Positions 53,093-61,547 of a DNA stretch of 64,000 nt are shown here, in pieces. The position numbers and the translations under genes are program-made. The notes below the pieces were generated by a model. The model saw only the letters and a list, made by a program, of their open reading frames with translations. It was not told the DNA's origin and searched no databases. Every line of letters begins with the position of its first letter. Position 1 is the first letter of the stretch. This DNA is from JAHZMA01 sp965205905 (GTDB lineage Bacteria; Pseudomonadota; Alphaproteobacteria; JABAAW01; JAHZMA01), in the NCBI GenBank assembly GCA_965205905.1, contig CBDBHZ010000011.1:434001-498000 (forward strand). Reading direction: 5' to 3'.

Positions 53093-54495
53093 TGATTGAG
53101 GGTGATGAATTGCTTTACCGCATCACTCTGATTCATCACATCATGGCATTTTGTGGGACGGCTCATTAAATCACTTAGATAATCAGGCAATTTTGGCTCA
53201 ATATTAATGGCTTGCTTGATGGTGGTTGGGAATTTAGAAGGGTGCGCGGTGGCAATCGCCATCACGGGTAAATCACCGCCATATAACTTGCCATATAATT
53301 TACCTGCGGCAACGCCAATCATCGAATGCGGGTCAAGAATTTCGCCTGTTTGCTGATAGGTTTTTTTGATGGCATGGCGAATCTCATCATCACTCATCGC
53401 ATGGGCGCAAAATAATGATTGCAGTGATTGTTTGGCATCTTTCGGCAAATCAAGTCTGCCTGTTTGCTTAAATTCACTCATCAGCGTGGTTAATATCTTG
53501 CCATCGCGGTTTAACAATTCATAAAGCAGACGCTCAAAATTACTAGAAATCTGAATATCCATGCTGGGCGCAACCGAAGGCGTTACAGGGCGCGTTTGCA
53601 TCAGCCCCGATTGCACAGTGCGCGCCAAAATATCGTTACAATTACTGCCGATAATCAATTTTTGAATCGGCAAGCCCATCTGTTTTGCCGCCCATGAAGC
53701 AAAAATATTGCCGAAATTACCGCTTGGCACGGCAACCGCAATATCACGCAAGCCCAAGCGCAAACAGCCATAGGCATAATACACAATCTGCGCCATTATC
53801 CGCGCCCAGTTGATAGAATTAACGGCACAAAGATTGTGAGAATCACGAAAATCATGGTCAGCAAACAGGGTTTTCACGATATTTTGGCAATCATCAAAAC
53901 TGCCATCAATCGCGATATTATAGACATTATCATGCAGCATACTGGTCATCTGCGCTTCTTGCACTGCCGATACTTTACCTTTGGGGTGGAGCATAAAAAT
54001 CCGCTGATTATGTTTGCCCGCAACCGCGCAAATGGCGGCACTTCCTGTATCGCCCGATGTTGCACCGATAATATTGATGGTTTGTTGCCGTTTCTCTAAT
54101 ATTGCATCAAATAAATTGCCTAAAAATTGTAGAGCGAAATCCTTAAATGCCAATGTTGGTCCGTGAAATAGCTCCATCACAAATAGCTGATTATCTAATT
54201 GCTTGAGGGGCGCGATTCCCTGATGACGGAAACCAGAATCGTGATAAGATTTTTGGGTTAAAGTGGCTAACTCATCATCGCTGAATATATTGCCAATAAA
54301 CGGCTTCATCACCTTCGCCGCCAGCTGATGATAGGGCAAGGAAGCGAGCTTTTGCCATTCCGATGCTGAAAAATGCGGCCATGTTTCTGGAAGATAAAGC
54401 CCACCATCATCGGCAAGTCCTTTTAACACAACATCATCAAAATGCAGGGTTTCATTTGGTGAATCAGGGTGATGACGGGTAGAATAATAGCGCAT
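53089..54495 (-). CDS. thrC: Threonine synthase
   Basis: ThrC converts O-phosphohomoserine to threonine. The 468-residue protein has the PLP lysine in GPTLAFKDFALQFLG near residue 115, and the glycine-rich phosphate-binding loops GATSGDTGSAAI near 140-150 and AVPSGNFGNIFA near 250. The N-terminal MRYYSTRHHPD is typical of the long proteobacterial type. It lies between two DNA glycosylase-family genes. Confidence 0.96.
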   Translation of the reverse strand: MRYYSTRHHPDSPNETLHFDDVVLKGLADDGGLYLPETWPHFSASEWQKLASLPYHQLAAKVMKPFIGNIFSDDELATLTQKSYHDSGFRHQGIAPLKQLDNQLFVMELFHGPTLAFKDFALQFLGNLFDAILEKRQQTINIIGATSGDTGSAAICAVAGKHNQRIFMLHPKGKVSAVQEAQMTSMLHDNVYNIAIDGSFDDCQNIVKTLFADHDFRDSHNLCAVNSINWARIMAQIVYYAYGCLRLGLRDIAVAVPSGNFGNIFASWAAKQMGLPIQKLIIGSNCNDILARTVQSGLMQTRPVTPSVAPSMDIQISSNFERLLYELLNRDGKILTTLMSEFKQTGRLDLPKDAKQSLQSLFCAHAMSDDEIRHAIKKTYQQTGEILDPHSMIGVAAGKLYGKLYGGDLPVMAIATAHPSKFPTTIKQAINIEPKLPDYLSDLMSRPTKCHDVMNQSDAVKQFITLNQ

Positions 54496-54503
54496 GAGTT
54501 TTT

Positions 54504-55403
54504 TTAATCTGTGTTTTCAGTATCACTGGCATTATCAGTGATGATGGCTTGAATTGCCAGTAAATCTTGCCATGCGACCCGTTTTTTTTCAGGCACGCGC
54601 AGTAAAAAACTAGGATGCAGACTATTGATAAGTGGCACGGGCTTTGTCATAAAACGGTTTTGATAGCTGATGATTTTATGAAGTGTTGGTTTATCATCAT
54701 CATTGATTCGATTGCCCGCATGTAACGCATTTGCGGTTACATTGCCGATAACCATGATGATATTAGGCTGAATAAATGATAGCATTTTTTCAAAAAACGG
54801 ACGGCAAATCTCAATCTCATTATCGGTAAGGTTGCGGTCGCCCGGTGGTCGCCAGTAAATAATGTTACTCAACAAGCAATCATCGCGGGTTAAAGCAATC
54901 GCTTTTAGCATTTTATCAAGCAATGCACCCGCCTCGCCTGAAAATAAATCGCCATTAATCTCATCATTCTTGCTTGGCACATTGCCAATAATCAGCACTT
55001 TAGGATTATCGTGCTTGCCCTGATAAGTGAGGCAATGCGATGCGGTTTGCGCCAAAGGGTGGTCGGTAAAATTTTTGATGGCGTCAATCAGCATTTGCCA
55101 ATCATCGCATTTTTCGGCAATGTTGGTGGCCTTTTCAATCAAGGCAAGCGAGCCAGCGATGGCGATTGGCGGTTGCGGGGTTGGTGCGGATTGCGGGGTG
55201 GGGCGTTGTGGCGCATTATTGCTTTTCTGCACCGCAGGCGTAACTATTTTACCAAGAATAATTTTATTTGGCAGGGGTTTTTGATACCAATCATGTGGCT
55301 GTGCGCCGATTAAATTATCAGCACCACATAATATATGCCATTGCAAGGCACTTAATATGCTTTGTTCGGCATTGTTTTTTGCTATTTGTTGTTCATTCAT
55401 CAA
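54504..55403 (-). CDS. Divergent family-4-like uracil-DNA glycosylase
   Basis: The second half of this 299-residue protein follows the family 4 Fe-S UDG layout: the segment equivalent to GEAPGxxED is GNVPSKNDEINGDLFSGE AG, then LLDKMLKAIALTRDDC, NIIYWRPPGDRNLT, and LHPSFLLRVP at the end. The catalytic-motif residues GEAPG are changed to GNVPS and the first cluster cysteines are not recognisable. The N-terminal ~100 residues include a Pro/Ala-rich linker. Many alphaproteobacterial relatives are annotated as uracil-DNA glycosylase; activity is doubtful here. Confidence 0.65.
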   Translation of the reverse strand: MMNEQQIAKNNAEQSILSALQWHILCGADNLIGAQPHDWYQKPLPNKIILGKIVTPAVQKSNNAPQRPTPQSAPTPQPPIAIAGSLALIEKATNIAEKCDDWQMLIDAIKNFTDHPLAQTASHCLTYQGKHDNPKVLIIGNVPSKNDEINGDLFSGEAGALLDKMLKAIALTRDDCLLSNIIYWRPPGDRNLTDNEIEICRPFFEKMLSFIQPNIIMVIGNVTANALHAGNRINDDDKPTLHKIISYQNRFMTKPVPLINSLHPSFLLRVPEKKRVAWQDLLAIQAIITDNASDTENTD

Positions 55404-55506
55404 TCATTCGCCTCCATAAATTATTATAGTGTAAAATTGGTAAAAAATGATAGTGATTTACTTTTGTTTTTTTAATTTACCGCTTTTATTTTAAGATGAT
55501 AATAGC

Positions 55507-55512
55507 TATAAT
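55507..55512 (+). promoter_or_regulatory. Possible -10 element upstream of ctaC
   Basis: A perfect TATAAT lies 52 bases before the ctaC start in an AT-rich gap of about 160 bases between the divergent genes. The sequence at the -35 position (TTTTAT) is poor. Confidence 0.4.
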
Positions 55513-55563
55513 GCTCACTAGAATCTGTATGAATAATCTATTTCATTATAAACGAGGATGGAT

Positions 55564-56412
55564 ATGCGTTTTTATCGAGCACTTAAAAAAAATACTAATA
55601 TTATTTTTGGAGGGGTGTTATCAGTGTTTTTACCCTTAATGGGTTTATCGAATGTGGCATCGGCAGGCGAGCCAACGGCATGGCAGTTGGGTTTTCAAGA
55701 TGCGGCATCGCCAGTGGCGAAAAAAATATCGTTCTTCCATGATTATATTGTGTTGCCAGTCATCGTTATCATTGCGGTGTTTGTGATTGTGTTACTGCTT
55801 TATATTGTTGTTCGCTTTTCAGAAAAAAACAATCCGATTCCATCAAAGCGCACGCATCATCGTAATTTAGAAATTATCTGGACGGCGATTCCAGTGGTGA
55901 TTTTGGCGGTTATTTTTATCCCCTCTTTTAATATTATGAAATTAGCAGAACGTGCGCCATCAGTTGATATGACTCTGAAAGTAACGGGCAATCAATGGTA
56001 TTGGACTTACGATTATATGGACCATGAAGGGCTAGAATTTGATGCTTATATTCTGGCTGATGATGAGTTAAAAGAAGGCAAACGTTTGCTTGAAACCGAT
56101 AATCCTGTGGTATTGCCAGTTGGCAAGAATATTCGGCTTTTGCTGACCGCATCTGATGTATTGCATAATTGGGCAGTGCCAGCATTGGCAGTCAGGCTTG
56201 ATACCAATCCGGGACGGTTGAATGAAACATGGGTAAGAATTGATAAGCCCGGCACTTATTACGGCTTTTGTTCGGAATTATGCGGTGCCAATCATAGCTA
56301 TATGCCGATTCAGATTCAGGCAGTATCGGTAGAAAAATATAACGCTTGGGTGCAAGAAAAAACCGCTGTGGGGCAAACCATAGCGGAACAAACATCTGTG
56401 GCAAGCAATTAA
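55564..56412 (+). CDS. ctaC: Cytochrome c oxidase subunit II
   Basis: Subunit II takes electrons from cytochrome c through the CuA centre. A signal peptide (around VFLPLMGLSNVASAG) is followed by two membrane helices and the periplasmic cupredoxin domain with GNQWYWTYDY and the CuA site GFCSELCGANHSYMPI near residue 240. The start is put at 55564 because GAGG is directly next to the ATG at 55558. It opens the aa3 oxidase operon. Confidence 0.96.
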   Translation: MRFYRALKKNTNIIFGGVLSVFLPLMGLSNVASAGEPTAWQLGFQDAASPVAKKISFFHDYIVLPVIVIIAVFVIVLLLYIVVRFSEKNNPIPSKRTHHRNLEIIWTAIPVVILAVIFIPSFNIMKLAERAPSVDMTLKVTGNQWYWTYDYMDHEGLEFDAYILADDELKEGKRLLETDNPVVLPVGKNIRLLLTASDVLHNWAVPALAVRLDTNPGRLNETWVRIDKPGTYYGFCSELCGANHSYMPIQIQAVSVEKYNAWVQEKTAVGQTIAEQTSVASN

Positions 56413-56440
56413 GATTTTGAGTTTATAAGGAGCAACAATA

Positions 56441-58072
56441 ATGGTAGCGACAACACCAGAAGCAGCAAATGAAGTAGCACATGACGACCACGCACACCAT
56501 GCCCCAAAAGGGATTGGGCGGTGGTTGTTTTCAACCAACCATAAAGATATTGGCATCATGTATATGGCTTTTGCGATATGTGCAGGGCTGATAGGTGCAT
56601 TATTTTCAGTTTATATGCGGCTTGAATTGCAATCACCGGGCGTTCAATTTATCACGCTTGCTGATGGCTCGCCCGATGGGCATTTTTGGAATGTGCTGAT
56701 TACCGCGCATGGCTTGATTATGGTGTTTTTTGTGGTGATGCCCGCATTGATTGGTGGTTTCGGAAATTATTTTGTGCCATTGATGGTTGGCGCGCCTGAT
56801 ATGGCGTTTCCGCGTATGAATAATATCAGCTTTTGGCTGATTATCCCTGCTTTTTTGATGCTATTGGGGTCAGCCTTTATTGGTGGTGGCGCAGGCACGG
56901 GTTGGACAGTCTATCCGCCATTATCCAGTGTATTAGGGCATCCGGGCGCGGGGGTAGATATGGCGATTTTTGCCCTGCATCTGGCGGGGGCATCATCTAT
57001 TTTGGGTGCGATTAATTTTATCGTTACCATTTTCAATATGCGCGCACCGGGCATGACCTTACATAAAATGCCACTCTTCGCATGGTCGATGTTGGTAACA
57101 GCATTTTTATTGGTGATTTCACTGCCAGTATTGGGTGGTGCGATTACCATGCTCTTGACTGACCGTAATTTTGGCACCAGTTTCTTTGACCCCGTTGGCG
57201 GTGGCGACCCTGTGTTATATCAACATCTGTTCTGGTTTTTCGGGCATCCTGAAGTCTATGTGATGATTCTGCCTGCCTTTGGTATTGTTAGCCATATTAT
57301 CTCTACTTTCTCTAAAAAGCCGATTTTTGGCTATTTGGGTATGGTCTATGCGATGGTGGCGATTGGCTTTGTCGGCAGTGTGGTATGGGCGCATCACATG
57401 TTTACAGTGGGTTTCAATTTCAGCACAAAAGTCTATTTTACCGCAGCCACGATGGTGATTGCCGTGCCGACTGGTGTGAAAGTATTTAGCTGGCTTGCCA
57501 CAATGTGGGGCGGGTCGATTCGCATGACTGTGCCGATGTTATGGGCGTTAGGCTTTATTATCTTATTCACCATTGGCGGTGTAACGGGTGTGGTGCTTGC
57601 CAATAGTTCGATAGATTTGCAGTTTCACGATACCTATTATGTGGTGGGGCATTTTCATTATGTGTTGTCGCTAGGTGCGGTATTTGCGATTTTTGCAGGT
57701 TTTTACTACTGGTTTGGTAAAATGAGCGGTCGGCAATTTCCTAATTGGGCGGGCAAGTTACATTTTTGGACGACTTTTATCGGCGTGAATATCACTTTCT
57801 TTCCAATGCATTTTTTAGGATTGGCAGGGATGCCGCGTCGCTATATTGACTATGCTGATGCGTTTGCAGGCTGGAATTATGTGGCGTCAGTCGGGTCTTA
57901 TATCTCGTTTGCATCGGCGATATTTTTCGTGGTGATGTTGGTTTATACCTTGCGTGCTGGTGCTGTGATAACAGAAGATAGCTATTGGGGCGAAGGCGCG
58001 AATACATTGGAATGGACAGTTGCAACACCCGCACCGCATCATACTTTTGATACATTGCCACAATATAAGTAA
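56441..58072 (+). CDS. ctaD: Cytochrome c oxidase subunit I
   Basis: This is the catalytic aa3-type subunit with 12 membrane helices. It holds haem a, haem a3 and CuB: the CuB/His-Tyr block is WFFGHPEVYVMILP near residue 265, and VWAHHMFTVG, HDTYYVVGHFHYVLSLGAVF follow with further metal-binding histidines. The 543-residue length is normal for alphaproteobacterial CtaD. An AAGGAGC precedes the start by 9 bases. Confidence 0.98.
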   Translation: MVATTPEAANEVAHDDHAHHAPKGIGRWLFSTNHKDIGIMYMAFAICAGLIGALFSVYMRLELQSPGVQFITLADGSPDGHFWNVLITAHGLIMVFFVVMPALIGGFGNYFVPLMVGAPDMAFPRMNNISFWLIIPAFLMLLGSAFIGGGAGTGWTVYPPLSSVLGHPGAGVDMAIFALHLAGASSILGAINFIVTIFNMRAPGMTLHKMPLFAWSMLVTAFLLVISLPVLGGAITMLLTDRNFGTSFFDPVGGGDPVLYQHLFWFFGHPEVYVMILPAFGIVSHIISTFSKKPIFGYLGMVYAMVAIGFVGSVVWAHHMFTVGFNFSTKVYFTAATMVIAVPTGVKVFSWLATMWGGSIRMTVPMLWALGFIILFTIGGVTGVVLANSSIDLQFHDTYYVVGHFHYVLSLGAVFAIFAGFYYWFGKMSGRQFPNWAGKLHFWTTFIGVNITFFPMHFLGLAGMPRRYIDYADAFAGWNYVASVGSYISFASAIFFVVMLVYTLRAGAVITEDSYWGEGANTLEWTVATPAPHHTFDTLPQYK

Positions 58073-58077
58073 TCTTA

Positions 58078-59010
58078 ATGGCAAAAGCTGATTCACGAAG
58101 GGGAGAACAGGCAGAAATTAGCCCAATAGTTAGTTATGCGACCCCTTTTGACTATTTCACCTTATTGAAGCCCCGCGTGATGTCGCTGGTGGTGTTCACA
58201 GGATTTTGTGGCGTGTTACTTGCGCCGCAAAGCCCGCACCCATTTTTTATATTTTTGATTGTGTTGATGATTGCGATTGGCAGTGGCGCGGCAGGTGCAA
58301 TCAATATGTGGTATGAGCGCGATATTGATGTCAATATGCGGCGCACCGCCAACCGCCCCTTACCGCGTAAAGCAATGGCATCAGCTGATGCGCTTGCTTT
58401 TGGCGTGATTTTGGCAGTGGGCGCAGTCTTTATTATGATGATGGTGATCAATTGGTTGGCAGGCGGTTTGCTATTGGCGGCGATTTTATTTTATGTGTTC
58501 ATCTATACAATTTGGTTGAAACCCCGAACCCCACAAAATATTGTGATTGGTGGCGCGGCAGGTGCGTTTCCGCCAATGATTGGCTGGGCGGCGGCAACAG
58601 GCGAAGTTTCGTGGCAGGCAATATTGTTATTCTCGCTGATTTTTTTCTGGACCCCGCCACATTTTTGGGCATTGGCATTGATAAAACGCGATGAATATCG
58701 CAATGTGAATATCCCGATGTTGCCAGTGGTGAAAGGCGATATTTACACGAAAAACTATATTATTTTTTATAGTCTCTTATTAATGCCTCTGGTATTAGGA
58801 TTTTATTTTTGGGATTTCTCATCAATTATTTACGCATTATTGGCATTTTTATTGACTGCAGAATTTATCCGCCGTGCGGTGATGTTGCGGTTTGATGCTG
58901 AAAATAAAACCGCTTTTGGTTTGTTTCGTTATTCAATCATCTATCTCACATTGATTTTTGTGCTATTGGTGATTGACCGTTTATGGTTTGTGGAGAAATT
59001 ATTATGGTAG
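58078..59010 (+). CDS. ctaB: Protohaem IX farnesyltransferase
   Basis: CtaB (CyoE/Cox10) makes haem O from protohaem, the first step to the haem A of this oxidase. It is a UbiA-type prenyltransferase with about nine membrane helices; the aspartate-rich motif is NMWYERDIDVNMRRTANRPL near residue 75-95, and YTIWLKPRTPQNIVIGGAAG follows. The 310-residue length is normal. Its stop overlaps the start of the small coxF-like gene. Confidence 0.96.
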   Translation: MAKADSRRGEQAEISPIVSYATPFDYFTLLKPRVMSLVVFTGFCGVLLAPQSPHPFFIFLIVLMIAIGSGAAGAINMWYERDIDVNMRRTANRPLPRKAMASADALAFGVILAVGAVFIMMMVINWLAGGLLLAAILFYVFIYTIWLKPRTPQNIVIGGAAGAFPPMIGWAAATGEVSWQAILLFSLIFFWTPPHFWALALIKRDEYRNVNIPMLPVVKGDIYTKNYIIFYSLLLMPLVLGFYFWDFSSIIYALLAFLLTAEFIRRAVMLRFDAENKTAFGLFRYSIIYLTLIFVLLVIDRLWFVEKLLW

Positions 59011-59150
59011 AAAAATCTGAAAAAAATTTAAGTGAAGAACAATTACATTCAAAAAATTTACGACAAAAAAACTTGATGCTATTGGCCGTCATTGTCGGTT
59101 TTTGTTCAATTTTATTTTTTAGCGTTATTCTTCGCCAACAAGGATTTTAG
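59004..59150 (+). CDS. coxF: Small membrane protein, CoxF-like
   Basis: This 48-codon frame (MVEKSEKNLSEEQLHSKN at the start, then one membrane helix LLAVIVGFCSILFFSVIL and a short tail) lies between ctaB and ctaG, overlapping the end of ctaB by seven bases and ending two bases before ctaG. Alphaproteobacterial cox operons usually have a small one-helix protein in this position, named CoxF. Its role is probably oxidase assembly or stability; this is inferred from position. It is easily missed because of its size. Confidence 0.7.
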   Translation: MVEKSEKNLSEEQLHSKNLRQKNLMLLAVIVGFCSILFFSVILRQQGF

Positions 59151-59152
59151 GA

Positions 59153-59839
59153 ATGCCCTCCCAAAAACGCAAGAAACAGCAACGTAAATCCTTAATTTTG
59201 GTGTTGTCAATTTTGGTGGTGATGATTGGCATTGTTACCTATTCGCCTACGCTTTACCGCATTTTTTGCCAGATAACAGGTTATGGTGGCACCACGCAAA
59301 CAGCGGTGCGTCCATCGAATCAAGATGGTGTAACCAAAATGAAGAATCGAATCACTGGCAATCAAACCAGCGCGCTTGGCAATATTGTCATTAGTTTTGA
59401 TAGCAACCTTAATGGTAATCTGCCATGGGGTTTTTATCCACAAGCAAGCAAAATGGAAGTGCCGATTGGCGAGACTGCGGTTGCCTATTATCATGTGGAT
59501 AATGAAAGCGATAATGAAACATTCGGGCAGGCAGTGTTTAATGTAACGCCGCATTTGGCGGGGTCGTATTTTGTTAAAATTGATTGTTTTTGCTTTTCGG
59601 AGCAAGCTTTTAAGGGGGGCGAATCGAGGGCTTTGCCAGTTGATTTTTATATTGACCCTGAAATTGTCAATGACCCTGATTTGCAAGGGCTAACCAATAT
59701 CACGCTTTCTTATACATTTTATTCGCTTTATGATGAGAATATCCCCGAAATGGAAGGCATGGATATGAAGCATGACATGAAAGATAAGAGCGAGATGGAG
59801 GGTATGAATCACGCCCCTGCCAGTAATAGCAACAAATAA
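59153..59839 (+). CDS. ctaG: Cytochrome c oxidase assembly protein CtaG (Cox11)
   Basis: CtaG delivers copper to CuB of subunit I. It has one N-terminal membrane helix (SLILVLSILVVMIGIVTY) and a periplasmic immunoglobulin-like domain with the copper-binding CFCF in KIDCFCFSEQ near residue 143 and LPVDFYIDPE. The C-terminal ~30 residues are unusual: a Met/His-rich tail (MEGMDMKHDMKD and MEGMNH) that looks like a copper-binding extension. It sits in the normal place between ctaB and ctaE. Confidence 0.95.
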   Translation: MPSQKRKKQQRKSLILVLSILVVMIGIVTYSPTLYRIFCQITGYGGTTQTAVRPSNQDGVTKMKNRITGNQTSALGNIVISFDSNLNGNLPWGFYPQASKMEVPIGETAVAYYHVDNESDNETFGQAVFNVTPHLAGSYFVKIDCFCFSEQAFKGGESRALPVDFYIDPEIVNDPDLQGLTNITLSYTFYSLYDENIPEMEGMDMKHDMKDKSEMEGMNHAPASNSNK

Positions 59840-59916
59840 AATATAAAATAATACTGGAAAAATGACGCAAAAAATTATAAAATAAAGTAAATATTTATTA
59901 AATAGGATTAAAAAAA

Positions 59917-60732
59917 ATGACAGCACAGCATGATTATCATATCGTCAACCCTAGCCCATGGCCAGTGATGGGGGCATTATCGGGTTTCGTATTATTTTTT
60001 GGCTTATTGTCACTGATGCACCCCGATATTTTTGGTGGCGGTTCAGACATTGTTGAAAATATGGGCGTAACGGTATTATTTCCCGGACTGGCATTGATAC
60101 TCTTCACCATGTTTGGCTGGTGGCGCGAAGTGATTAAAGAAGCCAATCAGGGCGACCATAAACCAGTGGTGCAATTAGGTTTGCGCTATGGCATGGTGTT
60201 ATTTATCGCATCGGAAGTGATGTTTTTTGTGGCGTTTTTCTGGGCATTTTTTAACGCATCTCTATTCCCCACCGAAGCGATTGGTTCGGTATGGCCACCA
60301 GAAAACATCAAAACTTTTGAAGCCTTTGGCTTGCCTTTCACCAATACAGTGATTTTATTGCTATCAGGTTGCACGCTTACATGGGCACATCATGCTTTGT
60401 TGGCCAATAACCGCCGCGACCTTGTGCGTGGGCTTTCGGTAACAGTGGCACTTGGCATTTTATTCACTGCTTTGCAAGCCTATGAATATAGCCATGCGCA
60501 ATTTGGCTTTACCGATGGTATTTACGCCTCTACTTTTTATATGGCAACAGGGTTTCATGGCTTTCATGTGATTGTTGGCACGATTTTCTTAGCCGTTTGT
60601 CTGATGCGCTCGGTGCGCGGTGATTTCACGCCAACGCAACATTTTGGATTAGAAGCGGCAGCATGGTATTGGCATTTTGTTGATGTGGTGTGGCTGTTCT
60701 TATTTGTATCGATTTATTGGTGGGGTGCTTAA
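59917..60732 (+). CDS. ctaE: Cytochrome c oxidase subunit III
   Basis: Subunit III has seven membrane helices and stabilises proton uptake by subunit I. The 271-residue protein begins with HDYHIVNPSPWPVMGALSG, typical of CtaE, and contains SEVMFFVAFFWAFFNASL with the conserved glutamate, STFYMATGFHGFHVIVG and the end WYWHFVDVVWLFLFVSIYWW. It is preceded by a 77-base AT-rich gap after ctaG. Confidence 0.97.
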   Translation: MTAQHDYHIVNPSPWPVMGALSGFVLFFGLLSLMHPDIFGGGSDIVENMGVTVLFPGLALILFTMFGWWREVIKEANQGDHKPVVQLGLRYGMVLFIASEVMFFVAFFWAFFNASLFPTEAIGSVWPPENIKTFEAFGLPFTNTVILLLSGCTLTWAHHALLANNRRDLVRGLSVTVALGILFTALQAYEYSHAQFGFTDGIYASTFYMATGFHGFHVIVGTIFLAVCLMRSVRGDFTPTQHFGLEAAAWYWHFVDVVWLFLFVSIYWWGA

Positions 60733-60776
60733 TCGCTCGCTCACATAGATATATCGGCTTTTGGGGCTGAATCATA

Positions 60777-61547
60777 ATGACACTTAAAACTTTCCTGATG
60801 CAATCGGATAGAGCGATGCTGATTGCCTGCTTGCTTGGCATGTTGTTGTTTACGGGGTTGGGCACATGGCAAGGAAAGAGATTGCTATGGAAACAAGGGC
60901 TGATAAGCCAGCTTGAAAACCGCCTCGCGCAAACCCCGATTCCATTGGCGCAATTTTCAAGCCAATATAATGCGCGCGATAATGATGATGTGTTAAGCCA
61001 GAATTATGCGGCTCAGCGCGGTGAATTTACACCTCTATCATTGCGCGGAGAATTTTTACCGCATCATTTTTATTTGCTGAATCGGTCGATGGCTAGCAAG
61101 GCAGGCATCAATTGGTTGCAAATTTTTGCTAATGAGGATGGGCGCAATATTTTGATTAATCGTGGCTTCATGCCATTTGACCTAAAAGACGCCGTTAAGC
61201 CAGAGGAATTATCGAACAATGTGCAGGATTTGCAAGCGATGGTGCGATTATCACGCGGGCGCACGCCGTTTATGCCCGAAAATGTGCCAGCAGAAAATCT
61301 TTGGTTCTATATCGATTTAGAGCAGATGTCTGAATTAAGTGGCGTTGAGTTGGTGGATTATTATGGCATGGCGGGGGAAACTGCTGAGGGTTATGATTAT
61401 CCTAAAGCCTATGATTGGTATTTTGATATTCCCAACAATCATTTTCAATATATGCTGACTTGGTTTGCATTTGCGCTGATTACGCTGGTGATGGGGATAT
61501 ATTATCAATATCGCCATATCAAAAATCCCGATTCAAAACTGAAATAG
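60777..61547 (+). CDS. SURF1 family cytochrome oxidase biogenesis protein
   Basis: SURF1 (Shy1) helps insert haem a into subunit I. The 256-residue protein has two membrane helices, one at each end (LIACLLGMLLFTGLGTWQ and MLTWFAFALITLVMGIYY), with a periplasmic domain between, as in the family. The typical N-terminal LGTWQGKRLLWKQGLI and the central ILINRGFMPF are present. It follows ctaE by 44 bases and closes the oxidase locus. Its end overlaps by 15 bases the end of the convergent membrane protein gene. Confidence 0.93.
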   Translation: MTLKTFLMQSDRAMLIACLLGMLLFTGLGTWQGKRLLWKQGLISQLENRLAQTPIPLAQFSSQYNARDNDDVLSQNYAAQRGEFTPLSLRGEFLPHHFYLLNRSMASKAGINWLQIFANEDGRNILINRGFMPFDLKDAVKPEELSNNVQDLQAMVRLSRGRTPFMPENVPAENLWFYIDLEQMSELSGVELVDYYGMAGETAEGYDYPKAYDWYFDIPNNHFQYMLTWFAFALITLVMGIYYQYRHIKNPDSKLK

